NCBI GenBank assembly: GCA_963741405.1 | Contig: CAVUHX010000042.1 | Span: 248,001 to 312,000 of the forward strand | DNA: 64,000 nucleotides | From: Roseiarcus sp963741405 | GTDB lineage: Bacteria > Pseudomonadota > Alphaproteobacteria > Rhizobiales > Beijerinckiaceae | Direction of reading: 5' to 3' | In this document: piece by piece, positions 25,366 to 34,605 of the stretch | How the letters are laid out: every line of letters begins with the position of its first letter | How positions within the stretch are numbered: the stretch's first letter is position 1 | Made by a program: the position numbers and the translations under genes | Notes under the pieces: generated by a model | Seen by the model: the letters and a program-made list of their open reading frames with translations, nothing else | What the model was told of the DNA's origin: nothing | The model's database searches: none

Positions 25366-25728
25366 ATGACAAATTCTCCGTTTGAAGTCCCCAACGAACT
25401 GCGCGATTTCGCCGAGCGAAGCGTCGAGCAGGCCCGCAAGGCCTTTGAAGGTTTTCTGGCGGTCGCTCAGCGCGCCACCGGCGCCGCCGGCGACGCCGCC
25501 CATGCGACGCCGGGCGTCAAGTCGGTCGGCGCTCATGTGCTGACCTATACCGAGCAGAATGTGAACGCGGCCTTTGAGCTGGCGAACAAGCTCGTTCGAG
25601 CCAAGGACCCGCAGGAGGCGTTCGCGCTCCAGAGCGAATACCTCAAGACACAGCTTGCGGCGTTGCAGACGCAGGCCAAGGAACTCGGCGTCGCCTTCCA
25701 GAAAAGCGTCACTCCAGGTTCGAACTGA
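25366..25728 (+). CDS. phaP: Phasin family protein (PHA granule coat)
   Basis: This 120-residue helical protein carries the Phasin_2 pattern: ELRDFAERSVEQARKAFEGF, then VLTYTEQNVNAAFELANKLV, ALQSEYLKTQLAALQTQAKE. Phasins coat polyhydroxyalkanoate granules and set their size and number. It is paired with a second phasin 42 bp downstream. It follows a strong promoter whose -35 is covered by a TGC palindrome, so PhaR control is likely. Confidence 0.92.
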   Translation: MTNSPFEVPNELRDFAERSVEQARKAFEGFLAVAQRATGAAGDAAHATPGVKSVGAHVLTYTEQNVNAAFELANKLVRAKDPQEAFALQSEYLKTQLAALQTQAKELGVAFQKSVTPGSN

Positions 25729-25770
25729 ACATTCGCCGTTCGAGCCTCCATCCAAATCCAGAGGAAAGCA

Positions 25771-26277
25771 ATGGCTAGCTCCCCAAAGAAAAGCGCCGCT
25801 CGTGCTGCCGCTCCAGTCGAGCCGGATCTCGACGCCGCCATCCCCAGCGTGGAAGAGGCTATGGCTGCGGTTGTCGAGCCGGCGGCCGAAATGCAGGACA
25901 GCGTCCGAACGGCGCTCGAGAAGGGCGTTACCGACTCCCGCGCCGCTTTCGCGCGAGCGAAGGCTTCCGCCGACGACGCCGCGAACGCGTTCGAACTCAG
26001 TCTGTCCGCCGCGAAGGAAGGGGTGATGGCGATCAGCGCCAAGGCCCTCCAGGCCCTGCGCGCGAACACCGAGGCCCATCTCGATTTCGTTACGGCGTCT
26101 TTCGCGGCCAAGAGTGTGTCGGACCTGGTTACGCTGCAGACCGAATTCGCCCGCAAGCAGGTCGAGGCGGTGTCCCTGCAGGTCAAGGACCTCGGCGCCC
26201 TGGCGCAGAAGACGATGATCGAAACGATCGAGCCGGTGAAGGATCAGGTCGCCAAGTCGTTCAAGATGGCGGTCTGA
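25771..26277 (+). CDS. Second phasin family protein
   Basis: This 168-residue protein has an Ala/Pro-rich head (MASSPKKSAARAAAPVEPDL) followed by a phasin domain: SRAAFARAKASADDAANAFE, NTEAHLDFVTASFAAKSVSD, LQTEFARKQVEAVSLQVKDL, AQKTMIETIEPVKDQV. AGGAAAG precedes the ATG. It is larger than the first phasin, with an extra N-terminal helix; the two probably share one transcript ending at the terminator at 26319. They may coat granules of different type or age. Confidence 0.92.
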   Translation: MASSPKKSAARAAAPVEPDLDAAIPSVEEAMAAVVEPAAEMQDSVRTALEKGVTDSRAAFARAKASADDAANAFELSLSAAKEGVMAISAKALQALRANTEAHLDFVTASFAAKSVSDLVTLQTEFARKQVEAVSLQVKDLGALAQKTMIETIEPVKDQVAKSFKMAV

Positions 26278-26318
26278 TCGTCGTCGTCCGCGCCGCGACC
26301 TTTCCTGCGATCTTACGG

Positions 26319-26344
26319 ACGCCGCCCGGCTGGGCGGCGTTTGT
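26319..26344 (+). terminator. Rho-independent terminator after the phasin operon
   Basis: ACGCCGCCC-GGCT-GGGCGGCGT forms a 9-bp perfect stem followed by TTGT, 41 bp after the phasin stop. Confidence 0.8.
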
Positions 26345-26451
26345 GTTCCGGGCGGCGCGGGCGCCGTCCTGCTTTGTCCCCCCATGAACGCGCCCGCGGT
26401 CTTGCACGGCGCGCGCTTTGACACTAGTTTCGCGCCGCAAACGCGAACCGT

Positions 26452-26528
26452 GCCGCCATAGCTCAGTTGGTTAGAGCGCTAGATTGTGGATCTAGAGGTC
26501 CCCCGTTCGAGCCGGGGTGGCGGTACCA
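26452..26528 (+). tRNA. tRNA-His (anticodon GTG), alphaproteobacterial type without encoded G-1
   Basis: The cloverleaf is complete: acceptor GCCGCCA with TGGCGGT, anticodon stem CTAGA/TCTAG around TTGTGGA (anticodon GTG), T-stem CCCCG/CGGGG and encoded CCA. Position -1 is T rather than G, position 73 is A, and G1 pairs with U72. These match the unusual tRNA-His of one alphaproteobacterial clade whose HisRS does not need G-1. Confidence 0.96.
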
Positions 26529-26580
26529 TCGCCGAGAGGAATGTCCTCTGAGGGCGACGCGGCAGAGCAAATTCCGTCGA

Positions 26581-27243
26581 TCAGGCCGGCGGCGTTTTGT
26601 CGTCGTACGGACAAATGTCACAGAGGACGCACGAGCCGCAAAGCGGCCTGCGCGCCTTGCACACGTAGCGTCCGTGCAGAATGAGCCAGTGATGCGCGTG
26701 ACCCAGGAAACGCGTGGGAATGACGAGCAGGAGCTCGTCCTCGACCGCACGAGGCGTCGCGCCCGTCGCGATGCCCAGCCGGTTGGCCACCCGAAAGACA
26801 TGCGTATCCACTGCGACGGTCGGTTCGCCGAACGCCGTGTTCAGGACGACATTCGCGGTCTTTCGACCGACGCCGGGCAGCGTTTCGAGCGCGGCGCGGT
26901 CTCTCGGCGTCTCCCCTCCGTACTGTTCCAGGATGGCGCGCGACAAAGCGACGATGTGGCGCGCCTTGGCGCGGTAGAGGCCGATCGTTCGGATCCGCTC
27001 GGCGAGCCGCTCTTCTCCGAGCGCGACCATCTTTTCCGGCGTGTCCGCGACCGGGAATAGCGCCTTCGTCGCCTTGTTGACCCCCGCATCGGTCGCCTGA
27101 GCCGACAGCACGACCGCCACCAGAAGGGTGAACGGATCGGCGTATTCGAGCTCGCCGCGCGGCTCAGGGTTTGCAGCGGCAAGCCGCGCGAACACGACTT
27201 CCGCCAGCGCCGCCCGCTTTTTTCGGGATCTGGTTCCTCTCAT
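26581..27243 (-). CDS. nth: Endonuclease III
   Basis: This bifunctional DNA glycosylase/AP lyase removes oxidised pyrimidines. The 220-residue protein has the helix-hairpin-helix LPGVGRKTANVVLNTAFG with the catalytic Lys, and TVAVDTHVFRVANRLG with the catalytic Asp. The 4Fe-4S loop shows the correct spacing C-x6-C-x2-C-x5-C (CKARRPLCGSCVLCDIC). The start at 27243 (MRGTRSRKKRAALAEVVFAR) gives a normal length; the open frame extends upstream without homology. It stands alone between tRNA-His and a solute-binding protein gene. Confidence 0.94.
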   Translation of the reverse strand: MRGTRSRKKRAALAEVVFARLAAANPEPRGELEYADPFTLLVAVVLSAQATDAGVNKATKALFPVADTPEKMVALGEERLAERIRTIGLYRAKARHIVALSRAILEQYGGETPRDRAALETLPGVGRKTANVVLNTAFGEPTVAVDTHVFRVANRLGIATGATPRAVEDELLLVIPTRFLGHAHHWLILHGRYVCKARRPLCGSCVLCDICPYDDKTPPA

Positions 27244-27403
27244 GGCGTCTTTATAGGACCGCGGCCTTCGGCTGGCCAAGCGCGCCGGGCGCTGGTCTGA
27301 CCGCGGCGCTTGATTTGCGCGGTTGCGACAAGCAAAATATCCGCACGGGCCGAAGTCTCTCGCGCTTTTGCCGCCAATTCGACGCTGAACAGGGAGGAAA
27401 ACC

Positions 27404-28612
27404 ATGGTGCGATTCAAACGGATGTTGAGTATGGCGGGCGCGGTTTGCGCGCTTCTGGCGGCCCAGGCCGCGCAGGCGGCTCCGAACAAGGTCGTCATTG
27501 GCGACATCGACGACATGTCGGGACCCTATGCCGACGTCCTTGGCTCTGGGGGCGTCGAGGCGATCAAGATGGCGATCGCCGATTTCGGCGGCACGGTCCT
27601 GGGCCAGCCGATCGAGGTTCTCACCGCCGATCATCAGAACAAGCCCGACATCGGGCAACAGAAGTTCCGCGAATGGGCGGACACGGCCGGGCTGACCATG
27701 CTTCTCGGCGGCTCCAACACCGGCGTCAGCCTCGCCATGTCCTCGGCCGACAAGGAAAAGCACATCCCGTTCTTCGCCATCGGGGCCGCCGGAGCGTCGC
27801 TGACCGGCAAGGACTGCACGCCCTACACGATCCATTACGGCTACGACACGACGGCGCTCGCTAATGGAACGGCCAAGACGATCCTCGCGCAGGGCGGCAA
27901 GAGCTGGTTCTTCCTCACGGCGGATTATGCTTTCGGCACGCAGCTCGAAAACGGAGCCGCCAATATCGTGAAGGCGAACGGCGGCTCCGTCGTCGGCGAC
28001 GTGCGGGTGCCTCTCGGCACCTCCGATTTCGCCTCCTATCTCCTGCAGGCGCAGGGGTCGGGCGCGCAGGTGCTCGGCCTTGCCAACGCCGGCACCGACA
28101 CGTCTAATTCCATGAAGGCGGCCTCCGAATTCGGCCTCACCAAGACCATGAAGCCGGCGGCTCTGCTCGTCTTCCTCACGGACGTCCATGCCATGGGGCT
28201 CGATATCGCTCAGGGCCTCGTCCTGACCACGGCCTGGTATTGGGATCTCGACGACCGGACGCGCGAATTCGCCAAGCGCTTCGATGACAAGGTCAAGAAG
28301 GAGCCGACCTTCCCGCAGGCCGCGTTCTATTCCGCAACGCTGACCTATCTCAACGCGGTCAAGGCCGCCGGCACCACCGACGCGGACAAGGTGATGGACG
28401 AACTGCACAAGGCGAAGATCAATGACGCCTTCGTTCAGAACGGCACGATTCGCGCCGACGGGCTGCTCGAGCACGACATGTACATCATGGAAGTGAAAAA
28501 GCCGTCCGAATCCAAAGGCCCGTGGGATTACTACAAGCTTCTGAAGACGATGAGCGGCGAGGAAGCGTTCGGCAAACTCGCCAACTCGGCCTGCCCGCTC
28601 GTGAAGAAGTAA
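27404..28612 (+). CDS. ABC transporter substrate-binding protein, branched-chain amino acid (LivK/HAAT) type
   Basis: This 402-residue periplasmic protein has a Sec signal peptide (MVRFKRMLSMAGAVCALLAA, cleavage after AQA near residue 26). The mature part follows the Peripla_BP_6 fold: KVVIGDIDDMSGPYADVLGS, EVLTADHQNKPDIG, MLLGGSNTGVSLAM, WFFLTADYAFGTQLENGA. AGGGAGG precedes the ATG. No permease or ATPase genes adjoin, and a strong terminator follows at 28640, so it is an orphan binding protein that must work with transporters elsewhere. The substrate is unknown; the family covers branched-chain amino acids, amides, urea and aromatic acids. Confidence 0.88.
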   Translation: MVRFKRMLSMAGAVCALLAAQAAQAAPNKVVIGDIDDMSGPYADVLGSGGVEAIKMAIADFGGTVLGQPIEVLTADHQNKPDIGQQKFREWADTAGLTMLLGGSNTGVSLAMSSADKEKHIPFFAIGAAGASLTGKDCTPYTIHYGYDTTALANGTAKTILAQGGKSWFFLTADYAFGTQLENGAANIVKANGGSVVGDVRVPLGTSDFASYLLQAQGSGAQVLGLANAGTDTSNSMKAASEFGLTKTMKPAALLVFLTDVHAMGLDIAQGLVLTTAWYWDLDDRTREFAKRFDDKVKKEPTFPQAAFYSATLTYLNAVKAAGTTDADKVMDELHKAKINDAFVQNGTIRADGLLEHDMYIMEVKKPSESKGPWDYYKLLKTMSGEEAFGKLANSACPLVKK

Positions 28613-28639
28613 CGCGCCGCGTAGCCGCTCACGAGATGG

Positions 28640-28671
28640 ACCGACGGCGCCCGCGGGCGCTGTCGGTTTTC
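28640..28671 (+). terminator. Rho-independent terminator after the binding-protein gene
   Basis: ACCGAC-g-GCGCCC and GGGCGC-t-GTCGGT form a long stem closed by GC, followed by TTTT (28667-28670), 28 bp after the stop. Confidence 0.85.
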
Positions 28672-28703
28672 CCGAGAGGGCGGCGAAAGCGCCCGGCTCG
28701 CGC

Positions 28704-29348
28704 TCAGTCGACTGCGATACGGTAGGTCGCTTCCGTCTTGGCGGCGATTTCGTCGAGCGTGACGCCGGGCGCGGTTTCGATCAGCGCCATGCCGCGATAG
28801 CCGTGCTTGTCGATCGTGAACACGCCGAGGTCGGTGATGACGAGGTCGACGACTTTGGCCCCGGTCAGCGGCAGCGTGCAGTGGTGCAGAAGCTTCGGCC
28901 CGTCCTTGGCCGAATGCTCCATCACCACGACGATCTTCTTGACGCCGGCGACGAGGTCCATCGCGCCGCCCATGCCCTTGACCATCTTGCCGGGGATCAT
29001 CCAGTTGGCGAGGTCGCCGGACTCCGAGACCTGCATCGCCCCCAAGATCGCCAGATCGATGTGGCCGCCGCGGATCATCGCGAAGGAATCGGCGCTGGAG
29101 AAGAAGCTCGTCGTCGGCAGCTCCGTAACGGTCTGCTTGCCGGCGTTGATCAGGTCCGGGTCCTCCTCACCCTCATAGGGGAAGGGGCCCATGCCGAGCA
29201 TTCCGTTCTCGCTCTGCAGCGCGACGGTCATCCCTTCGGGGATGAAGTTCGAGACCAGCGTCGGGATGCCGATGCCGAGATTGACGTAGAATCCGTCCTT
29301 GAGTTCCTTGGCGGCGCGGGCCGCCATTTCTTCGCGGGTGCAGGCCAT
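28704..29348 (-). CDS. scoB: 3-oxoacid CoA-transferase subunit B
   Basis: This 214-residue beta subunit of a succinyl-CoA:3-ketoacid (acetoacetate) CoA-transferase moves CoA to acetoacetate. The catalytic Glu lies in LQSENGMLG near residue 47. Other marks are NLGIGIPTLVSNFIPEGM, GGHIDLAILGAMQVS and VMEHSAKDGPKLLHHCTLPL. It begins 21 bp after subunit A ends, in one operon. In a PHB-storing organism the enzyme activates acetoacetate released by PHB breakdown. The exact CoA donor (succinyl-CoA or acetyl-CoA) is not decided by sequence. Confidence 0.92.
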   Translation of the reverse strand: MACTREEMAARAAKELKDGFYVNLGIGIPTLVSNFIPEGMTVALQSENGMLGMGPFPYEGEEDPDLINAGKQTVTELPTTSFFSSADSFAMIRGGHIDLAILGAMQVSESGDLANWMIPGKMVKGMGGAMDLVAGVKKIVVVMEHSAKDGPKLLHHCTLPLTGAKVVDLVITDLGVFTIDKHGYRGMALIETAPGVTLDEIAAKTEATYRIAVD

Positions 29349-29369
29349 AGGGGGCGCTCCTTAAGATCC

Positions 29370-30077
29370 TCAGGCCGCGTCGCGCTTGCGCGTGGTGCGC
29401 TGCTCGATGTGTTTTTGGGCGTTCGGGACGTGCACGATGCGATGCACGAACACGCCGGGGGTCATGATTTGGTCGGGGTCGAGCTCGCCGGGCTGAACCA
29501 GGTGCTCGACCTCGGCGATGGTGATCTTGCCTGCCGTGGCCATGTTCGGATTGAAGTTCCGCGCCGTCTTCCTGTAGACGAGGTTGCCTTCCGTATCGCC
29601 CTTCCAGGCATGGACGAGCGAGACGTCGGCGACGAGCCCGAACTCCATGAGATAGGCTTCGTTGTTGAAGTCGCGGATCTCCTTGCCTTCGGCGACGATG
29701 GTGCCGACGCCCGTCTTGGTGAAGAAGGCCGGGATGCCGGCGCCGCCGGCGCGGATGCGCTCGGCGAGCGTGCCCTGCGGGTTGAACTCCAGCTCGAGCT
29801 GGCCCGAAAGGTATAGCTTGGCGAAGATCTTGTTCTCGCCGACATAGCTCGAGATCATCTTCTTGATCTGGCCTGCCTCGAGCAGGATGCCGAGCCCCAC
29901 CCCGTCGACGCCGGCGTTGTTGGACACGACGGTCAGATCCTTCACGCCCGTCTTGCCCAAGGCCTCGATCAGCAACTCCGGTATGCCGCAGAGCCCGAAT
30001 CCGCCCGCCATGATCGTCATGCCATCCCTGACGCAGCCGGCAAGCGCATCTTCCGCAGTGGCATGGACTTTCTTCAT
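29370..30077 (-). CDS. scoA: 3-oxoacid CoA-transferase subunit A
   Basis: This 235-residue alpha subunit has the CoA-binding GGFGLCGIPE near residue 25, VSNNAGVDGVGLGILLEAGQ, KMISSYVGENKIF, ELEFNPQGTLAERIRAGGAG, PAFFTKTGVGT and the Asn-rich KTARNFNPNMATAGK. It is first in the scoAB operon, which reads leftward. The 165 bp upstream (30078-30242) separate it from the large cyclase gene and must hold its promoter; no clear box is recognised there. Confidence 0.92.
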   Translation of the reverse strand: MKKVHATAEDALAGCVRDGMTIMAGGFGLCGIPELLIEALGKTGVKDLTVVSNNAGVDGVGLGILLEAGQIKKMISSYVGENKIFAKLYLSGQLELEFNPQGTLAERIRAGGAGIPAFFTKTGVGTIVAEGKEIRDFNNEAYLMEFGLVADVSLVHAWKGDTEGNLVYRKTARNFNPNMATAGKITIAEVEHLVQPGELDPDQIMTPGVFVHRIVHVPNAQKHIEQRTTRKRDAA

Positions 30078-30242
30078 CGACGGTCTTCCCTTATAGCGCA
30101 GCCTAACTAGCCCCCGCGCAGGCGGCCGGCAAGCCCGGACTCAAGCACTCGGCGTCGGAAGGAGTGCGATATCTCTTGTATGGCGGCCGGCTACCTCCTT
30201 CAGAGGCTTTTTCTTTGCCGATTTCCGCAGACCGCGTCTTCT

Positions 30243-33200
30243 TCATGCGCGGCCGTGACGGCCCGCCGCGGCCCGGCGTTTGGAATTCCCCAGTTCGTCC
30301 AGGAGCTGCGCCGCCGTCATGAGGTCTTTCGTGTCGTGGCCCTCAGTAAACCAATCACGCACCGGCTCGAGCAGCGCGACGGCTTCCCGCCCGCGGTTCT
30401 GCCTCGCCCACACCCGGGCGAGCGTTGTCGCGGTTCGAAGCTCCCAGGATTTGGCTTGCTGCGCGCGCGCAAAGTCGAGCGACTTGCGCAATTCCGTCTC
30501 GGCCCCCTCGTGATCGCCGAGGAGGCTCATCAGCCATCCCTTCAGACGCAGGACCTCGGCGTAGTGCGACCGTTCCTCACCCGCCTCCATGCGCGTCACG
30601 CTGTTGCTCACAAGCGCCCGCGCGCGCCCCGGATCGCCGGCCAAAGCGAGACCTTCCGCCTGCAAGGCCCTGAGATACGAGATCCAGATCCGATGACCCG
30701 TCGCATGAAGATGCGCGACGCCCCGCTCCAGCTGTACAGCGCCGTCAGCCCACCGGCCTGCGCGTAGCCAAGCAATTCCGCGGCTGATCTCCACCATGAT
30801 TTCGCCGAGCAGCGGAATGCCGTGCTCGCGCCCGAGTCGCTCTGCCTCCTCGGTTCGACGCATGAGCGCATCCGAATCACTGAGGAAATCGAAAATCTGT
30901 GCCCCGAGCGTCAGAGCGAAGGCGAGATCGAACGGGTGTCCGTCGCGTCTCGCGTTCGCCTCGGTCGCCCTGTTCGCCGCAAGCGCCTGATCGGGATATC
31001 CCATTATCCAAAGGTACTGCGAGCGGTAGATCCCCTCGCCGGTGAAGGGGTCCCAATTGGTCGCATGCACCAGGCTGTGGTGTTTGTCGTAGTCGTACAG
31101 CTTGCGGACTTCATCGCCAGCCCGTTGCGCCGCAGAGAAATCACCGAGCCAGTAATAGGCGGCCGATATGCCGCGCTGGCCGGTGATGACGAGCCCTTCG
31201 TCGCCGAGTTCGCCGCCCGCCTTCACCAGCTTCTCCGCCCAACCCAGTGATTCCCCGAGCTGGTCGATACAGAAATAATGCGTCGACAGCGTGTTGAGGA
31301 TGGGCAGGAAGGAATCGTTCCGGCCGAGCGCCTGCGCAAGTTCCCAGGCGGGTTCAAGCGTGGTGCTGACGTCGCTGTGCGCCCAGCCCCTATGGGCCAT
31401 CAAGGCCGGCCCCAGCGTCGTTCTGAAGGATAGCTCAAGGAGATCCCTGGATTTTGTCGGTGGCGCTTTCATCACCGCCGACATCCCCGTTCTGAGATGC
31501 GAGATAGCTTCAGGAAGGGCGAATCGCTGAACCGCGACCGCTCCGGCAGCCAGCCACAAAGGCGCCGCGGCCCCGTCCTGGCCGGCGGCCGTATAGTGGT
31601 AGGCCAGCAATTCAGGCGAATTGTCGCGGGTTTCGGGCCAGCGATCTTCCAGCAGGCGCGCAATATCGGCGTGCAACTGTCTGCGCCGGCTCTTGAGGAG
31701 CGAATCGTAAGCGGCGTCCTGAACGAGGGCGTGGGAGAACGCGAAGACCGCATTCGGAATCTTGCCGTAGCAGGAGGCCAACCCAGATGCCGCCAGAAGC
31801 CGAAGGCCGGTTTCCAACGCCTCCACCTTCATCAGTTCGAGACCGGCGATGAGTTCGTAGCTGAATTCACGACCAATGACAGCGCCGACCTGAGCGATCT
31901 CCTTGGTTGCCGGGACCCGGTCCAGACGCGCCATCAGCGAGTTGCGCAGCGTTTCTGGCAAGGCGATCTCAGCTGATCCGCCGGAGAAGGCGTAGCGGTC
32001 GCCGTCGAGAACAAGTTCGCCCAATTCCAGAATTCCCTTGGTCAGCTCCTCGAGAAACAGCGGGACGCCGTCCGCTCTCGCGACAATCTGAGCCTCGAGC
32101 CCCGGCGGAAGCGGCTTTCCGCCGGCAAGCCTCGAAACGATCACGTGGCTTTCCTCGGGCGTGAGTTTGGTGAGATCGATCGCGGATGCCCTCGGGCGCC
32201 CTCTCCATGGCGGTCGAAACTCGGGCCGCGCCGTTACGACGAGGAGCGCCGGAATGTCTTCGAGACCCTCCACCACACGGCGAAGAAAATCGACCGTGGT
32301 GGGATCAGCCCAGTGGGCGTCCTCCACCAGAAACAGGATCGGCCCGGCGCGGCATTCCGCCCGCACGAGGTCGATCAACGCCCGCATCGTATCCTCCTTG
32401 GCGGCTTTGGGCGAATGCGTGATCGCCCCGTAGCGCTCCTCGTAGGGCACCCCGAGCATCGCCGCGATAGGGCGCAAGCCCTCCCTCGGCGTTCCGAGCG
32501 GCTCGGCGAAGAACCGTTCGAGCTTGTCGAGGCGCGATGCCGGAATGTCGTCACGCGCCAGTCCGGCCGCCCGCTCAATCGAAGCGCGGACAGGGTAGAA
32601 GGCGCTGTTCACGAAGAACGGGGAGCACTGGAAGAGCAAGGTCCGCACAGTGCGGATCTCGTTGTTCTCCCGAAGAGTGTTGACGATTCGGCTCTTGCCG
32701 ATTCCGGCTTCGCCCTGAAGGACGATGACACGACCGGAGCCGGTTTCCCTGGTCCTGTGCCATGCGCCGAGAATCGCCCCGATTTCCTCCTGACGTCCGA
32801 CCAACATGGTCAAGCCGCGTTGCGTCGCCGCCGCGAAACGACTCTCGGCTTCGCTGACCCCGACTACGCGATAGACCTGGGGCAGGCCGCTGACGCCCTT
32901 CAACTCCTTCACTCCGAGGTCCTGATAGACGAACTCGCCGCCGGCCAGCCGCCGCGTTCGCTCTCCGATGATCAGCGACCCGGGCTCCGCGACCGTCTGC
33001 AGCCGCGACGCGAGATTCATCGTGTCTCCGACCGCGTTACGCTCGCCGCTCGAGACCACCACGATGCCGGTCGCGATACCTATGCGAACCTGCAGTCGCA
33101 GCGAAACTGGCAGCTGAAGCGAAGCGATGGCCTCGAGGATGTCGAGCCCCGCCCAAATCGCCCGCGCCGCCTCGCCCTCATGGGCCAAGGGAAATCCAAA

Positions 33201-33611
33201 GAAGGCGACAACACCGTCCCCGAGGCAGGTGAAGACGTATCCCTCGTATCGAACGATGCAATTGGCGCACGCTTCCTCGTACGCCCGAATGACGAGTTGC
33301 AGCGTTTCCGGTTCGAGGCTCTGGGATAAAGCGGTAAACCCGACCATGTCGCAAAACAGCACCGTCAGTTGCCTCCGTTCCCCGACCGGAGAAGGGGCGA
33401 ACAGAGCGGACGAGCCCGGTGTCTCCCGAGTTTTCTCCTCACGCAGGAGATTCAGAATCCGCTTGCGCGGCCCAAACGGAAGTCCGATTTCCTTGAGATC
33501 GTCGTCCGTCAGCATCCGAAGTGTTTCGAAGTCAACCTCGTTGTCCTCGAAGATCGGCCGAAATCGCTCCAGATCATTGTTTTTCAGCCATTCCAGGAGA
33601 GTAGACTGCAT
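30243..33611 (-). CDS. SAM domain - class III adenylate/guanylate cyclase - AAA ATPase - TPR signalling protein
   Basis: This protein is about 1120 residues from the preferred start MQSTLLEWLKNNDLERF (33611). A SAM domain (about 3-60) is followed by a class III cyclase domain (about 75-255): metal Asp residues in VLFCDMVGFT and CLGDGVVAFFG, and VGDTMNLASRLQ. The ATPase module has Walker A GEAGIGKSR, Walker B ILFLVEDAHWADPTT and the STAND/AAA_16 layout, and a long TPR-like C-terminus follows. Such proteins couple nucleotide cyclisation to ATP-dependent sensing; many carry degenerate cyclases. The open frame extends to 33686, but only the shorter start gives a family-like N-terminus. The gene stands alone. 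Confidence 0.85.
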   Translation of the reverse strand: MQSTLLEWLKNNDLERFRPIFEDNEVDFETLRMLTDDDLKEIGLPFGPRKRILNLLREEKTRETPGSSALFAPSPVGERRQLTVLFCDMVGFTALSQSLEPETLQLVIRAYEEACANCIVRYEGYVFTCLGDGVVAFFGFPLAHEGEAARAIWAGLDILEAIASLQLPVSLRLQVRIGIATGIVVVSSGERNAVGDTMNLASRLQTVAEPGSLIIGERTRRLAGGEFVYQDLGVKELKGVSGLPQVYRVVGVSEAESRFAAATQRGLTMLVGRQEEIGAILGAWHRTRETGSGRVIVLQGEAGIGKSRIVNTLRENNEIRTVRTLLFQCSPFFVNSAFYPVRASIERAAGLARDDIPASRLDKLERFFAEPLGTPREGLRPIAAMLGVPYEERYGAITHSPKAAKEDTMRALIDLVRAECRAGPILFLVEDAHWADPTTVDFLRRVVEGLEDIPALLVVTARPEFRPPWRGRPRASAIDLTKLTPEESHVIVSRLAGGKPLPPGLEAQIVARADGVPLFLEELTKGILELGELVLDGDRYAFSGGSAEIALPETLRNSLMARLDRVPATKEIAQVGAVIGREFSYELIAGLELMKVEALETGLRLLAASGLASCYGKIPNAVFAFSHALVQDAAYDSLLKSRRRQLHADIARLLEDRWPETRDNSPELLAYHYTAAGQDGAAAPLWLAAGAVAVQRFALPEAISHLRTGMSAVMKAPPTKSRDLLELSFRTTLGPALMAHRGWAHSDVSTTLEPAWELAQALGRNDSFLPILNTLSTHYFCIDQLGESLGWAEKLVKAGGELGDEGLVITGQRGISAAYYWLGDFSAAQRAGDEVRKLYDYDKHHSLVHATNWDPFTGEGIYRSQYLWIMGYPDQALAANRATEANARRDGHPFDLAFALTLGAQIFDFLSDSDALMRRTEEAERLGREHGIPLLGEIMVEISRGIAWLRAGRWADGAVQLERGVAHLHATGHRIWISYLRALQAEGLALAGDPGRARALVSNSVTRMEAGEERSHYAEVLRLKGWLMSLLGDHEGAETELRKSLDFARAQQAKSWELRTATTLARVWARQNRGREAVALLEPVRDWFTEGHDTKDLMTAAQLLDELGNSKRRAAAGRHGRA

Positions 33612-34139
33612 TTTCAGTCGCCGTACCAATTGCCTTATCATTGGCGGAATACGCGCCGGCCGGCAGGCAATCCAAGGGTCTATCAATCAGTCTGGCGGCG
33701 AGACCTGCAAAGGGACATGCCGAATTCCGCCCTGTCAAGGGATTGTGGCTTGCTTCGACAGTCCGCCGAGAGCTTGTCGAATCCGGGGGCGGGCGCCGCA
33801 CAGTGACGGAGGTCCATGGCGACGCTTTCGATCCCGGGGTTTCGAAAATCCGCTTCTCATCCAGTTTCTGAACAGGCCGACGTAACTGGCTTCGAGTCCC
33901 AACTCGCGGCAACCTCTCCCGCCGCTCGCGGGGCCTGTTCCGGCCCGGGACAGAGAGAAATTCTGCCTGTTATTTTTACACTCGGCTCAAGTCAAAATGT
34001 TCGCTTTTCCTTCACAGGAGCTGGCCGAAGAGCGCATGGCGGGCGAACTCCCCTGACCGGGAAGCGAGTCGGCCGATCGAAAAACCGCGCCGCGCGGGTC
34101 CAATTGGCGCGTCTCGATAATCAGCTGCGTCCCGCGCGG
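33612..34139. other. Gene-free stretch between the cyclase and holC
   Basis: No credible gene is recognised on either strand; open frames here are short, basic and shadow-like. It should contain the cyclase promoter (right-to-left) and the end of the holC transcript. Confidence 0.5.
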
Positions 34140-34592
34140 TCAGCGCGACCTCTCCCATCCGCCATTGTCAGCCTCGCGCCAATAGCTGATCGATCGGCCG
34201 TCGTCCCTGAGGCGCTTCCACTCGCGTCGCGCCTCGGCGATTGCCTCCTCGTCGCGCCCATCGAAAAGGCGCACGACATGTTCGAAGACCTCGTCTCGCG
34301 CATCCGTCTCGGCCCCGGCGAGCAGGACCAGCATGGTCGCCGCATTGGGATTCTCAGCATTGAGGGTCAGGAAAATAGGTTGGGACGTCGGGTCTCCATC
34401 TCCGATGGCGCCGTGCGGAAGAAAACTCGCGTCGTCGTAAGTCCATAGGCGATCGTTCAGCGCCGCGAGCATCTCCCGGGACGAGGCGCGCACGACGATA
34501 CGCCGTCCCTCGGCATAGGCGCGTTCGAGAAGCGCTGGAAGCGCCTGATCGACGCGCTGGCGCTCGAGGTGATGGAAGCGGATTTCCCCCAC
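34140..34592 (-). CDS. holC: DNA polymerase III chi subunit
   Basis: HolC links the clamp-loader complex to single-strand-binding protein. Starting at GTG 34592 the protein has 150 residues and begins VGEIRFHHLERQRVDQALPA. Family features follow: LLERAYAEGRRIVVRASSRE, LNDRLWTYDDASFLPHG, QPIFLT, and the C-terminal FDGRDEEAIAEARREWKRLR. A longer start at 34634 would overlap the upstream gene by 29 bp with residues unlike homologues. The GTG start leaves 13 bp after that gene. It lies downstream of pepA, the usual holC neighbour. Confidence 0.88.
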   Translation of the reverse strand: MGEIRFHHLERQRVDQALPALLERAYAEGRRIVVRASSREMLAALNDRLWTYDDASFLPHGAIGDGDPTSQPIFLTLNAENPNAATMLVLLAGAETDARDEVFEHVVRLFDGRDEEAIAEARREWKRLRDDGRSISYWREADNGGWERSR

Positions 34593-34605
34593 AGCCGACG
34601 CGCGC

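Noticed and set aside
32145..33329. 394-codon plus-strand frame opposite the cyclase gene
   Set aside because: Shadow frame; no domain or ribosome site, while the minus strand encodes a recognised protein.
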